Notes under the pieces: generated by a model
Told to the model about the DNA's origin: nothing
Database searches by the model: none
The model's input: the letters and a program-made list of their open reading frames with translations, nothing else
Position numbers and translations under genes: made by a program
Part shown: positions 16,644-25,691 of the stretch, piece after piece
How positions within the stretch are numbered: the stretch's first letter is position 1
Layout: each line of letters starts with the position of its first letter
DNA from: Petrocella sp. FN5
GTDB lineage: Bacteria > Bacillota > Clostridia > Lachnospirales > Vallitaleaceae
Assembly: GCF_029210395.1 (NCBI RefSeq)
Contig: NZ_JARGDP010000023.1
Location: forward strand, 1-42,663
Reading direction: 5' to 3'
DNA length: 42,663 nt

Positions 16644-17591
16644 TTATTCTATGGTTTTGATTTCTCTTTTACTTTTTGATAATTTGATTTTGGGAATGGC
16701 TTTTACATAATAGTAAAAATCTTCATCTTCAAATTGCTGACGTTCTGTTTTTTGATAATCTAAAGTGAATCTAAAAAACTGCATAATACATACAATGAAG
16801 ACTGCAAAAAATGAACCAATCAATACACCTAAGATTTGAACGCCTGCATTTAAAACCAGGTTACCCATAATAAAACCAAAAATATTAACAAGCCCACCGA
16901 CGCCAACGGCTATATACTGAGCAAAGTCCAACTCAAGTCGACCCACATAGTAAGTTGTTACAATTACGGCAAGAAATACTACAATCGTAAGTAACATAGC
17001 TCTATTACCCATCAATATATTCATTGTGTATTTATACATTTCTATGATTGTGGTGGGCATATCGTAAAGATCAACGGATGTCATTTGAAGGATACCGGGC
17101 AAGTGCATACCAAGGTAATAGACAACAACACCTACACCAATGGGTACAATGGCAACAGGACCAAGAAAAAGACCGGCAAACAATGGTAAAACATAGGCTA
17201 ATTTCATATGAATTAAGAAAGGTAATAATATAACCAAATACGCTTGCTTTGGAAACAAGCGTATAAACATTAAGTAGATAATTACTGTTACGCCAAAAAC
17301 AATAAATGTTGCTTCAATAGATATGAAAAATATTCTTGCCCATAATGTCACCATAATCAATAGAACAAACCACGTTCCGGGCACAAAGGCAACAATTGCA
17401 GCCATCGCCACTTTGATATAAAACTTATCCAAAAGGACGAATTTATTCTCCAAGTCGAATCCGGATAAGTATCTCCCAAGAAGAGATAGAACCACCAAAG
17501 CCATAATAAACTTTGCAAGTGGTACGATGATGCGTTCAAACTTTCTATAATTCTGCATGATTATTTCTTTAATCTCAAGCAACATGGTCAT
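16644..17591 (-). CDS. Unrecognised polytopic membrane protein upstream of cdaA
   Basis: A 315-residue protein with a short cytosolic N terminus and roughly eight to ten hydrophobic segments between residues 20 and 285, ending in a charged tail (YYYVKAIPKIKLSKSKREIKTIE). I do not recognise a characterised family. The sequence has no ATP-binding or catalytic motif. GGAGG lies 7 nt before ATG 17589-17591. It is 20 nt from cdaA and 20 nt from the small membrane gene upstream, so it is co-transcribed with the cyclase; a role linked to envelope or c-di-AMP signalling is only inferred from that context. Confidence 0.75.
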   Translation of the reverse strand: MTMLLEIKEIIMQNYRKFERIIVPLAKFIMALVVLSLLGRYLSGFDLENKFVLLDKFYIKVAMAAIVAFVPGTWFVLLIMVTLWARIFFISIEATFIVFGVTVIIYLMFIRLFPKQAYLVILLPFLIHMKLAYVLPLFAGLFLGPVAIVPIGVGVVVYYLGMHLPGILQMTSVDLYDMPTTIIEMYKYTMNILMGNRAMLLTIVVFLAVIVTTYYVGRLELDFAQYIAVGVGGLVNIFGFIMGNLVLNAGVQILGVLIGSFFAVFIVCIMQFFRFTLDYQKTERQQFEDEDFYYYVKAIPKIKLSKSKREIKTIE

Positions 17592-17611
17592 AACGTTTCC
17601 TCCTCCAATGC

Positions 17612-17989
17612 TTACATCTTTCTCAATTCTTTGAGCATTCTCTGATAATCGTCGATTCTTTCTTTACTCTCACGGTAGCGCTTTTTGTATATGATTGTTG
17701 CAACTATTCCATAAATCACCATAAAAACAGCCCAGATGGTTAGATAACGCATACCGAGTGCAACAAAATCATATTCAATGAAACGTTGCATATCCTCAAA
17801 GAATTTCATTCCAATATCTGCTAAAAAAAATAAGAATAAGGAAAATGAAACACCTAGTAATATCAAAAAAGTCTTGTAAGCTATATAATCACCTTTGAAG
17901 TATTCCATAATATTCAGGTCTTCTTTGCCTTCTTTTTTTTCAAATGTGGCCAGTTTCATCATAAGTTTGACTTTTTCTTGGTCTACCAT
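17612..17989 (-). CDS. Unrecognised small membrane protein
   Basis: A 125-residue protein with a charged N-terminal cytosolic segment (MVDQEKVKLMMKLATFEKK), two hydrophobic helices (about 38-62 and 79-103) and a basic, coiled-coil-like C terminus (KKRYRESKERIDDYQRMLKELRKM). No family recognised. GAGG precedes the ATG. It lies 16 nt after the putative glycoside hydrolase gene and 20 nt before the next membrane protein, in the cdaA operon. Confidence 0.72.
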   Translation of the reverse strand: MVDQEKVKLMMKLATFEKKEGKEDLNIMEYFKGDYIAYKTFLILLGVSFSLFLFFLADIGMKFFEDMQRFIEYDFVALGMRYLTIWAVFMVIYGIVATIIYKKRYRESKERIDDYQRMLKELRKM

Positions 17990-18005
17990 ATGTCACCTCT
18001 TTATT

Positions 18006-19295
18006 CTATTCATTTTGCTCTATTGGTAGTAATCCAGCCGGATTATATTTGACGCCTGCATGCCATAGAATCCATTCTTCTAAGCCAGCATCATAAGTGG
18101 CTTGGATTTGCTCCCTTATAGCTTCTGCATCATAGGTTTTGTAATTACCTCTTCCAAGGTAGCTGGCCGTAAAAGCTTGTAACCATGGTCTAACTATGGC
18201 TTTATGTTCCCCTTCCGGTATCGCAGATAGTTTATCAGCTGAATCCATCATAGATCCATAAATAATACGATATGGATATAAGTCTGAATGCTCACCTTTA
18301 GGTGTATTGTAAAAACCAAAACCATAATGGGATGGGTAGATCATTGGACATATTACATCCACAATTTTTGACATTTCAATATAATCTTGACCAATGGTAG
18401 CTGCATCTTTTGAACTTGTTATAACCGTTCCAAAAACGTCTGCTGAAACTTTAACACCATATGGCTTAAGCTCTTCCATTGCATACTCTAAAAATTCCAA
18501 TATTACCTCTTCCCTAGTTTGCAGTTCATCTTTCCCTTGGAAATCAGCTTCTGCCAATGTGCTTGTCGCCTCAAATCGTATGTAGTCAAACTGAATTTCT
18601 TTAAAACCGATTTTGGCTGCTTCCTTAGATACATCCACGATGTATTTCCATGTGTCTTTATTATAAGGATCTAACCAAGGTGTATTCTTATATTTCCATA
18701 AAGATCCGTCTTTTCTTTTTATTGCATATTCAGGTTTTCTTTCTGCCACAAAAGGATCTTTAAAAGCAACAATCCTAGCAATTGGATATATATCGTGGCT
18801 ATATAAACGTTCCATCAAAGCTTCTATATCTCTAATCGCTTTGATATCTGCACCTACTTCTTTAACTGATTCTAAATTCATGTCATACGTAATGTGTCCT
18901 GAATCATTTTTAACATCAATGACAAAGGCATTGATTTCTGTAGTGTCTGCCAAATGAATCAAATCATCCATCCATGTCGAAATACCTGCAGCATGGCCGC
19001 TAACATAAATACCCTTGACCGCCCTTGTTTCATGGCTTTTGGTGATATCTGTTGACATAACCGACTCATAACTGTCAAAATCATAGACAACATCTGATAG
19101 AACCGGCAGGGCTTCGTATTTTTTAAGGTTTTCACTGGATGTTAGCGGTATGTTATTATTTGTTACCTCAACTTCATCAACAGATTTGCCGCAACCTTGT
19201 AACAGAAGCATGAACAGCGTAAAAAACAGAATCATTTGGATTCTATTTTTCAGTAGTAATTTATGATTATTACCTTTTTCTCTTAGAGCATCCAT
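18006..19295 (-). CDS. Putative glycoside hydrolase lipoprotein (DUF4015 type)
   Basis: A 429-residue protein with a lipoprotein signal peptide: basic N terminus, hydrophobic stretch MILFFTLFMLL and lipobox LLQGC with Cys35. The rest matches the putative glycoside hydrolase family PF13200 (DUF4015), a TIM-barrel related to GH13-like enzymes: VKGIYVSGHAAG, NAFVIDVKNDSGHITYD, YPIARIVAFKDP, EIQFDYIRFE, VKVSADVFGTV, DVICPMIYPSHY and WILWHAGVKY. Substrate unknown, acts outside the membrane. Start chosen at ATG 19293-19295 with GGGAG 6 nt upstream. It is the first gene of the operon running through cdaA-cdaR. Confidence 0.85.
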   Translation of the reverse strand: MDALREKGNNHKLLLKNRIQMILFFTLFMLLLQGCGKSVDEVEVTNNNIPLTSSENLKKYEALPVLSDVVYDFDSYESVMSTDITKSHETRAVKGIYVSGHAAGISTWMDDLIHLADTTEINAFVIDVKNDSGHITYDMNLESVKEVGADIKAIRDIEALMERLYSHDIYPIARIVAFKDPFVAERKPEYAIKRKDGSLWKYKNTPWLDPYNKDTWKYIVDVSKEAAKIGFKEIQFDYIRFEATSTLAEADFQGKDELQTREEVILEFLEYAMEELKPYGVKVSADVFGTVITSSKDAATIGQDYIEMSKIVDVICPMIYPSHYGFGFYNTPKGEHSDLYPYRIIYGSMMDSADKLSAIPEGEHKAIVRPWLQAFTASYLGRGNYKTYDAEAIREQIQATYDAGLEEWILWHAGVKYNPAGLLPIEQNE

Positions 19296-19327
19296 AGTAT
19301 TCTCCCATCTCATGACTTACGTACAAC

Positions 19328-19355
19328 ATTATAACATATTAAAAATGGCATTTCG
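19328..19355 (-). promoter_or_regulatory. Promoter of the lipoprotein-cdaA-cdaR operon
   Basis: Minus strand TCGAAA as a weak -35, 17-nt spacer, TATAAT at 19328-19333, about 33 nt before the start codon. The -35 lies in the loop of a small AAAAATGG/CCATTTTT hairpin (19341-19364). Confidence 0.6.
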
Positions 19356-19364
19356 ACCATTTTT
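19341..19364. terminator. Small AT-rich hairpin, possible lysS terminator
   Basis: AAAAATGG (19341-19348) pairs with CCATTTTT (19357-19364), giving T-runs in both directions. The stem has only two GC pairs. A stronger imperfect stem (TGAGGA/TCCTCA) lies nearer the lysS stop, between about 19432 and 19462, but lacks a T-tract. Confidence 0.4.
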
Positions 19365-19472
19365 TATTAACAATAGATTAAATATGGTCTCACTATGATG
19401 ATCTCAAGCATTAGCTATGTCTACTATGAATTGAGGACTTCCCTTAGTTAGAGAAATCCTCACAGATTATAA

Positions 19473-20972
<1,500 letters not shown>

Positions 20973-20989
20973 TCAACAATCAACACGCT

Positions 20990-21466
20990 CTATCTATGAA
21001 TCTCAAGAACTTTGAACTTCAACAAACCAGCTGGTGTTTCCACCTCAGCTATTTCTCCTACTTTTAGGCCCATCAATGCTTCTCCGACCGGAGATTCATT
21101 GGATATTTTCCCATGCAAAGGATCTGCTTCTGTAGAACCGACTAAAGCATAATCTATTTCTTCATCATACTCCATGTCAAAGAGTCTAACTTTACAACCG
21201 ACCCCAATAAAGCTTAAATCGACTTCATCCTCGTCTATAACTTCAACATTTTTTAGTAATTTCTCTATTTGTACAATACGTGTTTCCACTTCTGCTTGTT
21301 CTTCTTTGGCAGCATCGTACTCCGCGTTCTCTGATAAATCCCCTTGAGCTCTTGCTTCCTTAATCTTTTGCGCTATAACTTTACGTCTGTTAACTTTTAG
21401 CTCCTGTACTTCTGCTTCAAGTTCTTGTAAACCATGATAAGTCAATATTATTTTCTTTTCAGGCAT
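20990..21466 (-). CDS. greA: Transcription elongation factor GreA
   Basis: A 158-residue Gre factor that rescues backtracked RNA polymerase by stimulating transcript cleavage. The N-terminal coiled coil has the conserved sequence LTYHGLQELEAEVQELK and GDLSENAEYDAAKEEQ with the acidic tip (residues about 40-50); the C-terminal FKBP-like domain includes ISNESPVGEALMGLKVGE. AGGGGTG lies 7 nt before the ATG. It leads a greA-lysS operon with a consensus promoter and an unusually long leader of about 130 nt. Confidence 0.96.
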   Translation of the reverse strand: MPEKKIILTYHGLQELEAEVQELKVNRRKVIAQKIKEARAQGDLSENAEYDAAKEEQAEVETRIVQIEKLLKNVEVIDEDEVDLSFIGVGCKVRLFDMEYDEEIDYALVGSTEADPLHGKISNESPVGEALMGLKVGEIAEVETPAGLLKFKVLEIHR

Positions 21467-21601
21467 TTTATGACACCCCTTCTATTTGATTATTCTAAGT
21501 TAGTAATCGGCCAAAAAAATGTTCTACATAAGCCTTAATGTACAGGTTTATCTAGATCACACGTGAATTTTATATTAAGCCATCATACAATATATCCAAA
21601 A

Positions 21602-21630
21602 ATTATAACTTAATATATCCTAGTTGTCAA
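21602..21630 (-). promoter_or_regulatory. Consensus promoter of greA-lysS
   Basis: Minus strand TTGACA (21625-21630), 17-nt spacer, TATAAT (21602-21607), both hexamers perfect. Predicted start near 21595, leaving a leader of about 130 nt before greA. Confidence 0.93.
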
Positions 21631-21637
21631 TTAACAT

Positions 21638-21655
21638 CTTGACACTTTAACCATC
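21638..21655. repeat. MITE-end-like motif after dusB
   Basis: CTTGACACTTTAACCATC closely matches the inverted termini of the MITE-like element at 33924-34046. It abuts and overlaps the dusB stop codon (21654-21656). A CATACAATATAT segment nearby (about 21588) also resembles the interior of that element, so this may be a decayed copy. Confidence 0.45.
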
Positions 21656-22613
21656 ATTGCAACAGAATCTCATGAATCATTTTGTCAAATTCATGAATAT
21701 CCACAATTTGATTCATAACTTGTCGAAGTCTTGCACCATGCTTAAGACCTTTTGTGTACCATGCCACATGTTTACGCATCTCTCTAAGGGCAATATATGA
21801 ACCTTTATCTTCTACCATAGCCTCTTTGTGACGCAAAATCATTTCTACGATCATTTCAGTATCCGGGCGATTCGGTATCAGACCCGTTTTAAGATAATGA
21901 TTGATTTCATAGAAAATCCAAGGATTGCCTTGAGCACCTCTTGCTACCATTACCCCATCACAACCGGTTTCTTCCAACATACGTTTCGCATCTTTTGCAT
22001 TAAATACATCTCCGTTTCCAATTACCGGTATGTCTACCGCTTCTTTTACGGCTCTGATAATATCCCAATCTGCATGACCGCTATAATATTGTTCTCTTGT
22101 TCTTCCATGAACTGTAATGGCAGCCGCACCGCTTGCTTCTGCGGTTTTTGCCACTAAGACAGCGTTCACATGATTAGCGTCAAAGCCTTTCCTGATTTTT
22201 ACCGTCACTGGCTTAGACAATCGTTTAACCATTGCTTCCACAATGTCGCCAATCAACTTAGGGTTCTTCATCAATGCAGATCCTTCACCATTATTAACAA
22301 CTTTGGGCACCGGACAGCCTAGATTAATATCAAAAAGAGCAATTCCCGCATGGTCTATTTTTTGAGCGCTCTCTGCCATGATTCCCGGCTCTTTACCAAA
22401 AATCTGAATACCTAATGTCTCTGTACCTTCACTTGTCACCAACATATCTTTAGTTTTTTGGTTATCATAAGCGATGGCTTTAGCACTAATCATCTCTGTA
22501 TAAACAAGACCTGCACCTTGTTCATAGCATAGAACTCTAAAAGGTCGATCAGAAACACCTGCTAAAGGTGCCAAAAATATATTGTTCTTCACATTAAGTT
22601 GATTTATCTTCAT
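21654..22613 (-). CDS. dusB: tRNA-dihydrouridine synthase DusB
   Basis: A 319-residue FMN-dependent enzyme reducing uridines in the tRNA D-loop. TIM-barrel motifs: NNIFLAPLAGVSDRPFR, VYTEMISAKAI, the catalytic-cysteine loop INLGCPVPKVVNNGEGSAL, VTVKIRKGFD, ITVHGRTREQYYSGHADW, IPVIGNGDVF and DGVMVARGAQGNPW. Start chosen at ATG 22611-22613 (MKINQLN), with GAGG 8 nt upstream inside the end of coaX, leaving one base between the coaX stop and this ATG. Co-transcribed with coaX; followed directly by the greA promoter. Confidence 0.94.
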   Translation of the reverse strand: MKINQLNVKNNIFLAPLAGVSDRPFRVLCYEQGAGLVYTEMISAKAIAYDNQKTKDMLVTSEGTETLGIQIFGKEPGIMAESAQKIDHAGIALFDINLGCPVPKVVNNGEGSALMKNPKLIGDIVEAMVKRLSKPVTVKIRKGFDANHVNAVLVAKTAEASGAAAITVHGRTREQYYSGHADWDIIRAVKEAVDIPVIGNGDVFNAKDAKRMLEETGCDGVMVARGAQGNPWIFYEINHYLKTGLIPNRPDTEMIVEMILRHKEAMVEDKGSYIALREMRKHVAWYTKGLKHGARLRQVMNQIVDIHEFDKMIHEILLQ

Positions 22614-22614
22614 T

Positions 22615-23388
22615 TTATTTGCCTCTATTACGGTCATATATGTATTTTAGACCTTTGAAGGTCAAAATACTGTCATAAACGTCTATAACATCCGTCTCGC
22701 CTTGCATGACCCTAGCTAGACCCCCTGTAGCGACCACCTTCATGTCTGGTTGCTTTAATTCTTCTTTCATTTTTTTGACGATGTATTCCACTTGACCGAT
22801 ATAGCCATAAACTAAACCGGCTTGCATACTGTCAATTGTGTTCCTAGCTAATATGGAACTTGGCTTTTTGATTTCAATTTCCGGTAATTTTGCTGCCTTT
22901 TGCCATAAAGCATTGGCCGTAATCTTAATCCCCGGTGAAGTGACGGCCACTTCAAATACACCTTTTTCAGAAACAAAATCATAAGTGGTGGCCGTTCCAA
23001 AGTCAATGACAAGTAGTGGCCCACCGTATTCATAAAAGCCACCTGCAGCATCTACAATACGGTCTGCTCCCACTTCTCTTGGATCATCGGTATGGATAGA
23101 TATGCCTGTCTTTATACCAGGCCCAACAATCATAGGTTCTAAGCGGATATATTTCCTTACACCATTGTTCAGTGAATACATAATATTAGGCACTACTGAG
23201 GATATAATGACGCCGTCAATATCCGTGACTTCAATCTTCTTTGAATTCAAAAGTGCAAGAAGAAAAAGACCATACTCATCTGAGGTTCTTGGCGTTTTCG
23301 TTGTCATTCTAAAAGTACCAATCCATTCAGCACCACTATGGACTCCTATTGTTATATTTGTATTACCTACATCCATGGCCAATAACAT
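22615..23388 (-). CDS. coaX: Type III pantothenate kinase
   Basis: A 257-residue CoaX of the ASKHA fold catalysing the first step of coenzyme A synthesis, ATP plus pantothenate to 4'-phosphopantothenate. Motifs: [61 protein letters not shown] and VVATGGLA. It is followed at once by dusB and preceded by an ECF substrate-binding subunit, suggesting that subunit brings in pantothenate. Confidence 0.95.
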   Translation of the reverse strand: MLLAMDVGNTNITIGVHSGAEWIGTFRMTTKTPRTSDEYGLFLLALLNSKKIEVTDIDGVIISSVVPNIMYSLNNGVRKYIRLEPMIVGPGIKTGISIHTDDPREVGADRIVDAAGGFYEYGGPLLVIDFGTATTYDFVSEKGVFEVAVTSPGIKITANALWQKAAKLPEIEIKKPSSILARNTIDSMQAGLVYGYIGQVEYIVKKMKEELKQPDMKVVATGGLARVMQGETDVIDVYDSILTFKGLKYIYDRNRGK

Positions 23389-23459
23389 ATGAAACCCTCC
23401 TTATTTATCCTTTTATTCACTGCTCTCATAATGTCAATATGTCATTTCTCTATAATCAC

Positions 23460-23494
23460 AATCAAGAGCTTATCATATGAGTAAGCTCTTGATT
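23460..23494. terminator. Hairpin between ECF subunit and coaX
   Basis: AATCAAGAGCTTA (23460-23472) pairs perfectly with TAAGCTCTTGATT (23482-23494), 13 bp over a 9-nt loop. No strong T-tract follows on the minus strand, so it may be an attenuator, a processing site or a weak terminator separating the ECF gene from coaX. Confidence 0.55.
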
Positions 23495-23522
23495 TATATA
23501 TGCATCTTATTATTAGCATTGC

Positions 23523-23542
23523 ATGGTTAACGCTCAAAGCTA
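23523..23542. repeat. MITE-end-like motif after the ECF gene
   Basis: ATGGTTAACGCTCAAAGCTA resembles the left terminus of the MITE-like element at 33924-34046 with a few changes. It sits in the spacer after the ECF stop codon. Confidence 0.35.
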
Positions 23543-23566
23543 TATTGCTAGACTTTCTTATAAGAT

Positions 23567-24163
23567 TTATGATTTATACTGCTTAAAATATACGGAACAT
23601 ATCGCTGTTACGATGACAACTGAAACAATAGCTTCCATCAAACCATTGGTCCCTGCAACACCAAGGGCCCACAGGTAAGCTTTGGTCGATAACCCTGCTT
23701 CAAGAAGCATCGCTTCAATCCTACTTCCATAAATCAAACTAAGGGCAGCAAGCACCAGTACTGTATTGGTTAAGCTCCCTACAAATGCACCTATACCAAT
23801 GGCTATGGGTGCTAGTTTTGACTTGAAAAGCTTTATCGCTAATGCATAAGCATAATATGCTGTTACACCAATCAGCATTCTTGGTAACACAGAAATAATG
23901 GGGTTAATAAATAACAATGAGAAAGGTGATGCTGGTCGAATTAAAGCATGAAAAAAAGATACTAATCCGAAAGCTAGTCCCATAATCAAACCTGCAACTG
24001 GTCCTAAAATGATCCCTGTAATGATTGTTGGAATATGTGTAATGGTTGCTTCAACCGTTCCCATTGGAATCGCACCTAAAGGGGTAAAATCCAGTATCAT
24101 CGTGATGGCAAGCATTAAGCCCAAAATTACCAGTTTTCTCGTGTCTTTTAGTGTTTTATTCAA
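23567..24163 (-). CDS. ECF transporter substrate-binding (S) subunit, probable vitamin uptake
   Basis: A 198-residue integral membrane protein with about six helices and the S-component pattern: LVILGLMLAITMILDFTPLGAIPMG, THIPTIITGIILGPVAGLIMGLAFGLVSFFHAL, and a C-terminal GTNGLMEAIVSVVIVTAI. S subunits bind a vitamin and dock on a shared EcfA/A'/T module, which is not encoded here. Its neighbours are coaX and birA, so pantothenate is the best guess, biotin less likely as it does not look like BioY. Start is TTG 24161-24163 with AGGAGG 7 nt upstream. It has its own promoter and a structured leader. Confidence 0.82.
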   Translation of the reverse strand: MNKTLKDTRKLVILGLMLAITMILDFTPLGAIPMGTVEATITHIPTIITGIILGPVAGLIMGLAFGLVSFFHALIRPASPFSLLFINPIISVLPRMLIGVTAYYAYALAIKLFKSKLAPIAIGIGAFVGSLTNTVLVLAALSLIYGSRIEAMLLEAGLSTKAYLWALGVAGTNGLMEAIVSVVIVTAICSVYFKQYKS

Positions 24164-24164
24164 A

Positions 24165-24236
24165 AAATCGCCTCCTGTTCTCGTTCCTCTAAGGGATACA
24201 AGACATCATCCATAGATGATTCGCATTAATTGTTTC
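24165..24236 (-). other. Structured leader of the ECF gene
   Basis: The roughly 70-nt leader on the minus strand can form an outer AGAC/GTCT pairing enclosing an ATCATC-TATG-GATGAT hairpin, followed by a short CCTTAGAGG segment before the AGGAGG site. I could not match it to a known riboswitch class; vitamin-transporter leaders often carry one. Confidence 0.3.
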
Positions 24237-24242
24237 ATGTCT

Positions 24243-24270
24243 ATTATAGCAGTATAATTCTCAAATGCAA
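24243..24270 (-). promoter_or_regulatory. Promoter of the ECF transporter gene
   Basis: Minus strand TTGCAT (24265-24270), 16-nt spacer, TATAAT (24243-24248) with an upstream TGC giving an extended -10. Confidence 0.7.
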
Positions 24271-24285
24271 TCATGAATTTTATGC

Positions 24286-24612
24286 TTATTCAAGAGATTC
24301 TCCTAAATAAAAGACTTTATAAAACAATTGAAGGCCTTCAAGAAGGTCTTGATGGACTACCATCATCTTCTTAATCTTCAAATGTGCGCCTATTTCATCG
24401 TATAGAATATCTTCTTCATCACATTCTGTTCTAAAATATAGCAGACCATCCTCATCATATACCAAAGACAACAAACCGCCAATCTCCATTGTAAATGATA
24501 CCAACATGATTTGAATGCTCGTCTTGATATCATCCGGTATTGTATCAAACTCCTTGTTAAAATAGTACTTTCTGTCATAACTGCTTGCAGCCGCTAATAC
24601 AATCTCTTCCAT
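24286..24612 (-). CDS. Small cytosolic protein, possibly DUF6145
   Basis: A 108-residue acidic soluble protein (MEEIVLAAASSYDRKYYFN..., with IKTSIQIMLVSFTMEIGGLLSLVYDEDGLLYF and DEIGAHLKIKKM). It resembles a short family of unknown function, DUF6145, found in Lachnospirales beside birA; I am not certain of the family name. No catalytic motif is evident. It lies 11 nt after the birA stop and so is co-transcribed with it. Confidence 0.7.
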   Translation of the reverse strand: MEEIVLAAASSYDRKYYFNKEFDTIPDDIKTSIQIMLVSFTMEIGGLLSLVYDEDGLLYFRTECDEEDILYDEIGAHLKIKKMMVVHQDLLEGLQLFYKVFYLGESLE

Positions 24613-24623
24613 ATTCTTAACCT

Positions 24624-25604
24624 CTACACATAACCGTTTATGCCCCTAATAGAAACGTCGCCGGCATATATGATTTCTGTGTCACCTTCCTTATTTCTAA
24701 CCATCAAACCACCTTGACTTGTGACTTTGATGCCCGTTGCTTCTTTGGTTTTTCCATGCTCAATGATTCTAAGTTCTTGGTCCACATTAATACACATATT
24801 GTTGTATCTATCTATCATAAAACTCAAATCCATAATTTTCAAGAATTTTTCATATAATGACTCAAAATGGTTTAAAAAACCACATAGAATTTCCACCCTA
24901 TTAACGTTTCTTCCAAGTTCAATCTTCAAAGAGGTAGCTATATGGTTTAAAGATGTATCAAATATTGTTTGATTCACATTAATACCAACACCTACAACTA
25001 CATGATGAATGTAATCCGCTTCAGTACTCATCTCCGTTAGAACTCCACAAACTTTTTTTCCTGAAATTACAAGATCATTCGGCCACTTAATACCTACTCC
25101 CAGTCCGGTTTTATCTTCTATGGCCATAGCAACAGACAGTCCAGCGATTAAAGTCAACATAGACGCTCTCATGGGTGGTATGTCCGGCACCAAAACCAAA
25201 GATGCCCAAATACCCTCATCTTTAACAGATGCCCAATACTTACCTCGTCTGCCTTTTCCTGCCGTCTGTTCTTTGGCTATGATTAAGCCTTCTTCCATCT
25301 TTTTGTTTACCTTCATGCGTTTAGCTTCGGAATTTGTCGAATCAACAGACTCATAAACCTTAATTGTGGCAAACCTTGATCCTTGATTTAAATGAAGTCG
25401 AATGGCTGATTCAACTAAATCAGCCGTTTCCATTATAAGACGATAACCTCGATTCGGTACAGCTTCAATCTCATAACCTTCGTCTTTTAATTTGTGGATA
25501 GCTTTCCAAATAGCGGTTCGAGAAACACCCAATGTTTCACTTAACCATTCACCCGATACGTATTCTTTTGTGGTCTTCAATGTTTGTAATATTTTATCTC
25601 TCAT
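24624..25604 (-). CDS. birA: Bifunctional biotin ligase / biotin operon repressor BirA
   Basis: A 326-residue group II biotin protein ligase. The N-terminal winged helix (SGEWLSETLGVSRTAIWKAIHKLKDEGYEIEAVPNRGYRL, residues about 17-56) binds DNA. The catalytic domain has the adenylation loop GKGRRGKYW, KWPNDLVISGKKVCGVLTEM and GVGINVNQ, and the C-terminal SH3-like domain is complete. It biotinylates carrier proteins and can repress biotin genes. GAGG precedes the ATG. Followed by a small protein and the ECF gene. Confidence 0.95.
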   Translation of the reverse strand: MRDKILQTLKTTKEYVSGEWLSETLGVSRTAIWKAIHKLKDEGYEIEAVPNRGYRLIMETADLVESAIRLHLNQGSRFATIKVYESVDSTNSEAKRMKVNKKMEEGLIIAKEQTAGKGRRGKYWASVKDEGIWASLVLVPDIPPMRASMLTLIAGLSVAMAIEDKTGLGVGIKWPNDLVISGKKVCGVLTEMSTEADYIHHVVVGVGINVNQTIFDTSLNHIATSLKIELGRNVNRVEILCGFLNHFESLYEKFLKIMDLSFMIDRYNNMCINVDQELRIIEHGKTKEATGIKVTSQGGLMVRNKEGDTEIIYAGDVSIRGINGYV

Positions 25605-25630
25605 TTTCTACCTCAAATGTTATTACTTTT

Positions 25631-25659
25631 ATAATACTTCCTATAAGTTAAAGTTGCAA
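25631..25659 (-). promoter_or_regulatory. Promoter of birA
   Basis: Minus strand TTGCAA (25654-25659), 17-nt spacer, TATTAT (25631-25636), about 27 nt before the birA ATG. Confidence 0.75.
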
Positions 25660-25660
25660 T

Positions 25661-25691
25661 AAAAAGAAGAGGCTGAATCAGCCTCCTTTTT
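25661..25691. terminator. Terminator of the amidase gene
   Basis: GAGGCTG (25669-25675) pairs with CAGCCTC (25679-25685) over AAT. A-run on the left and T-run on the right give U-tracts in both directions; in use it ends the minus-strand amidase transcript just past its stop codon. Confidence 0.88.
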
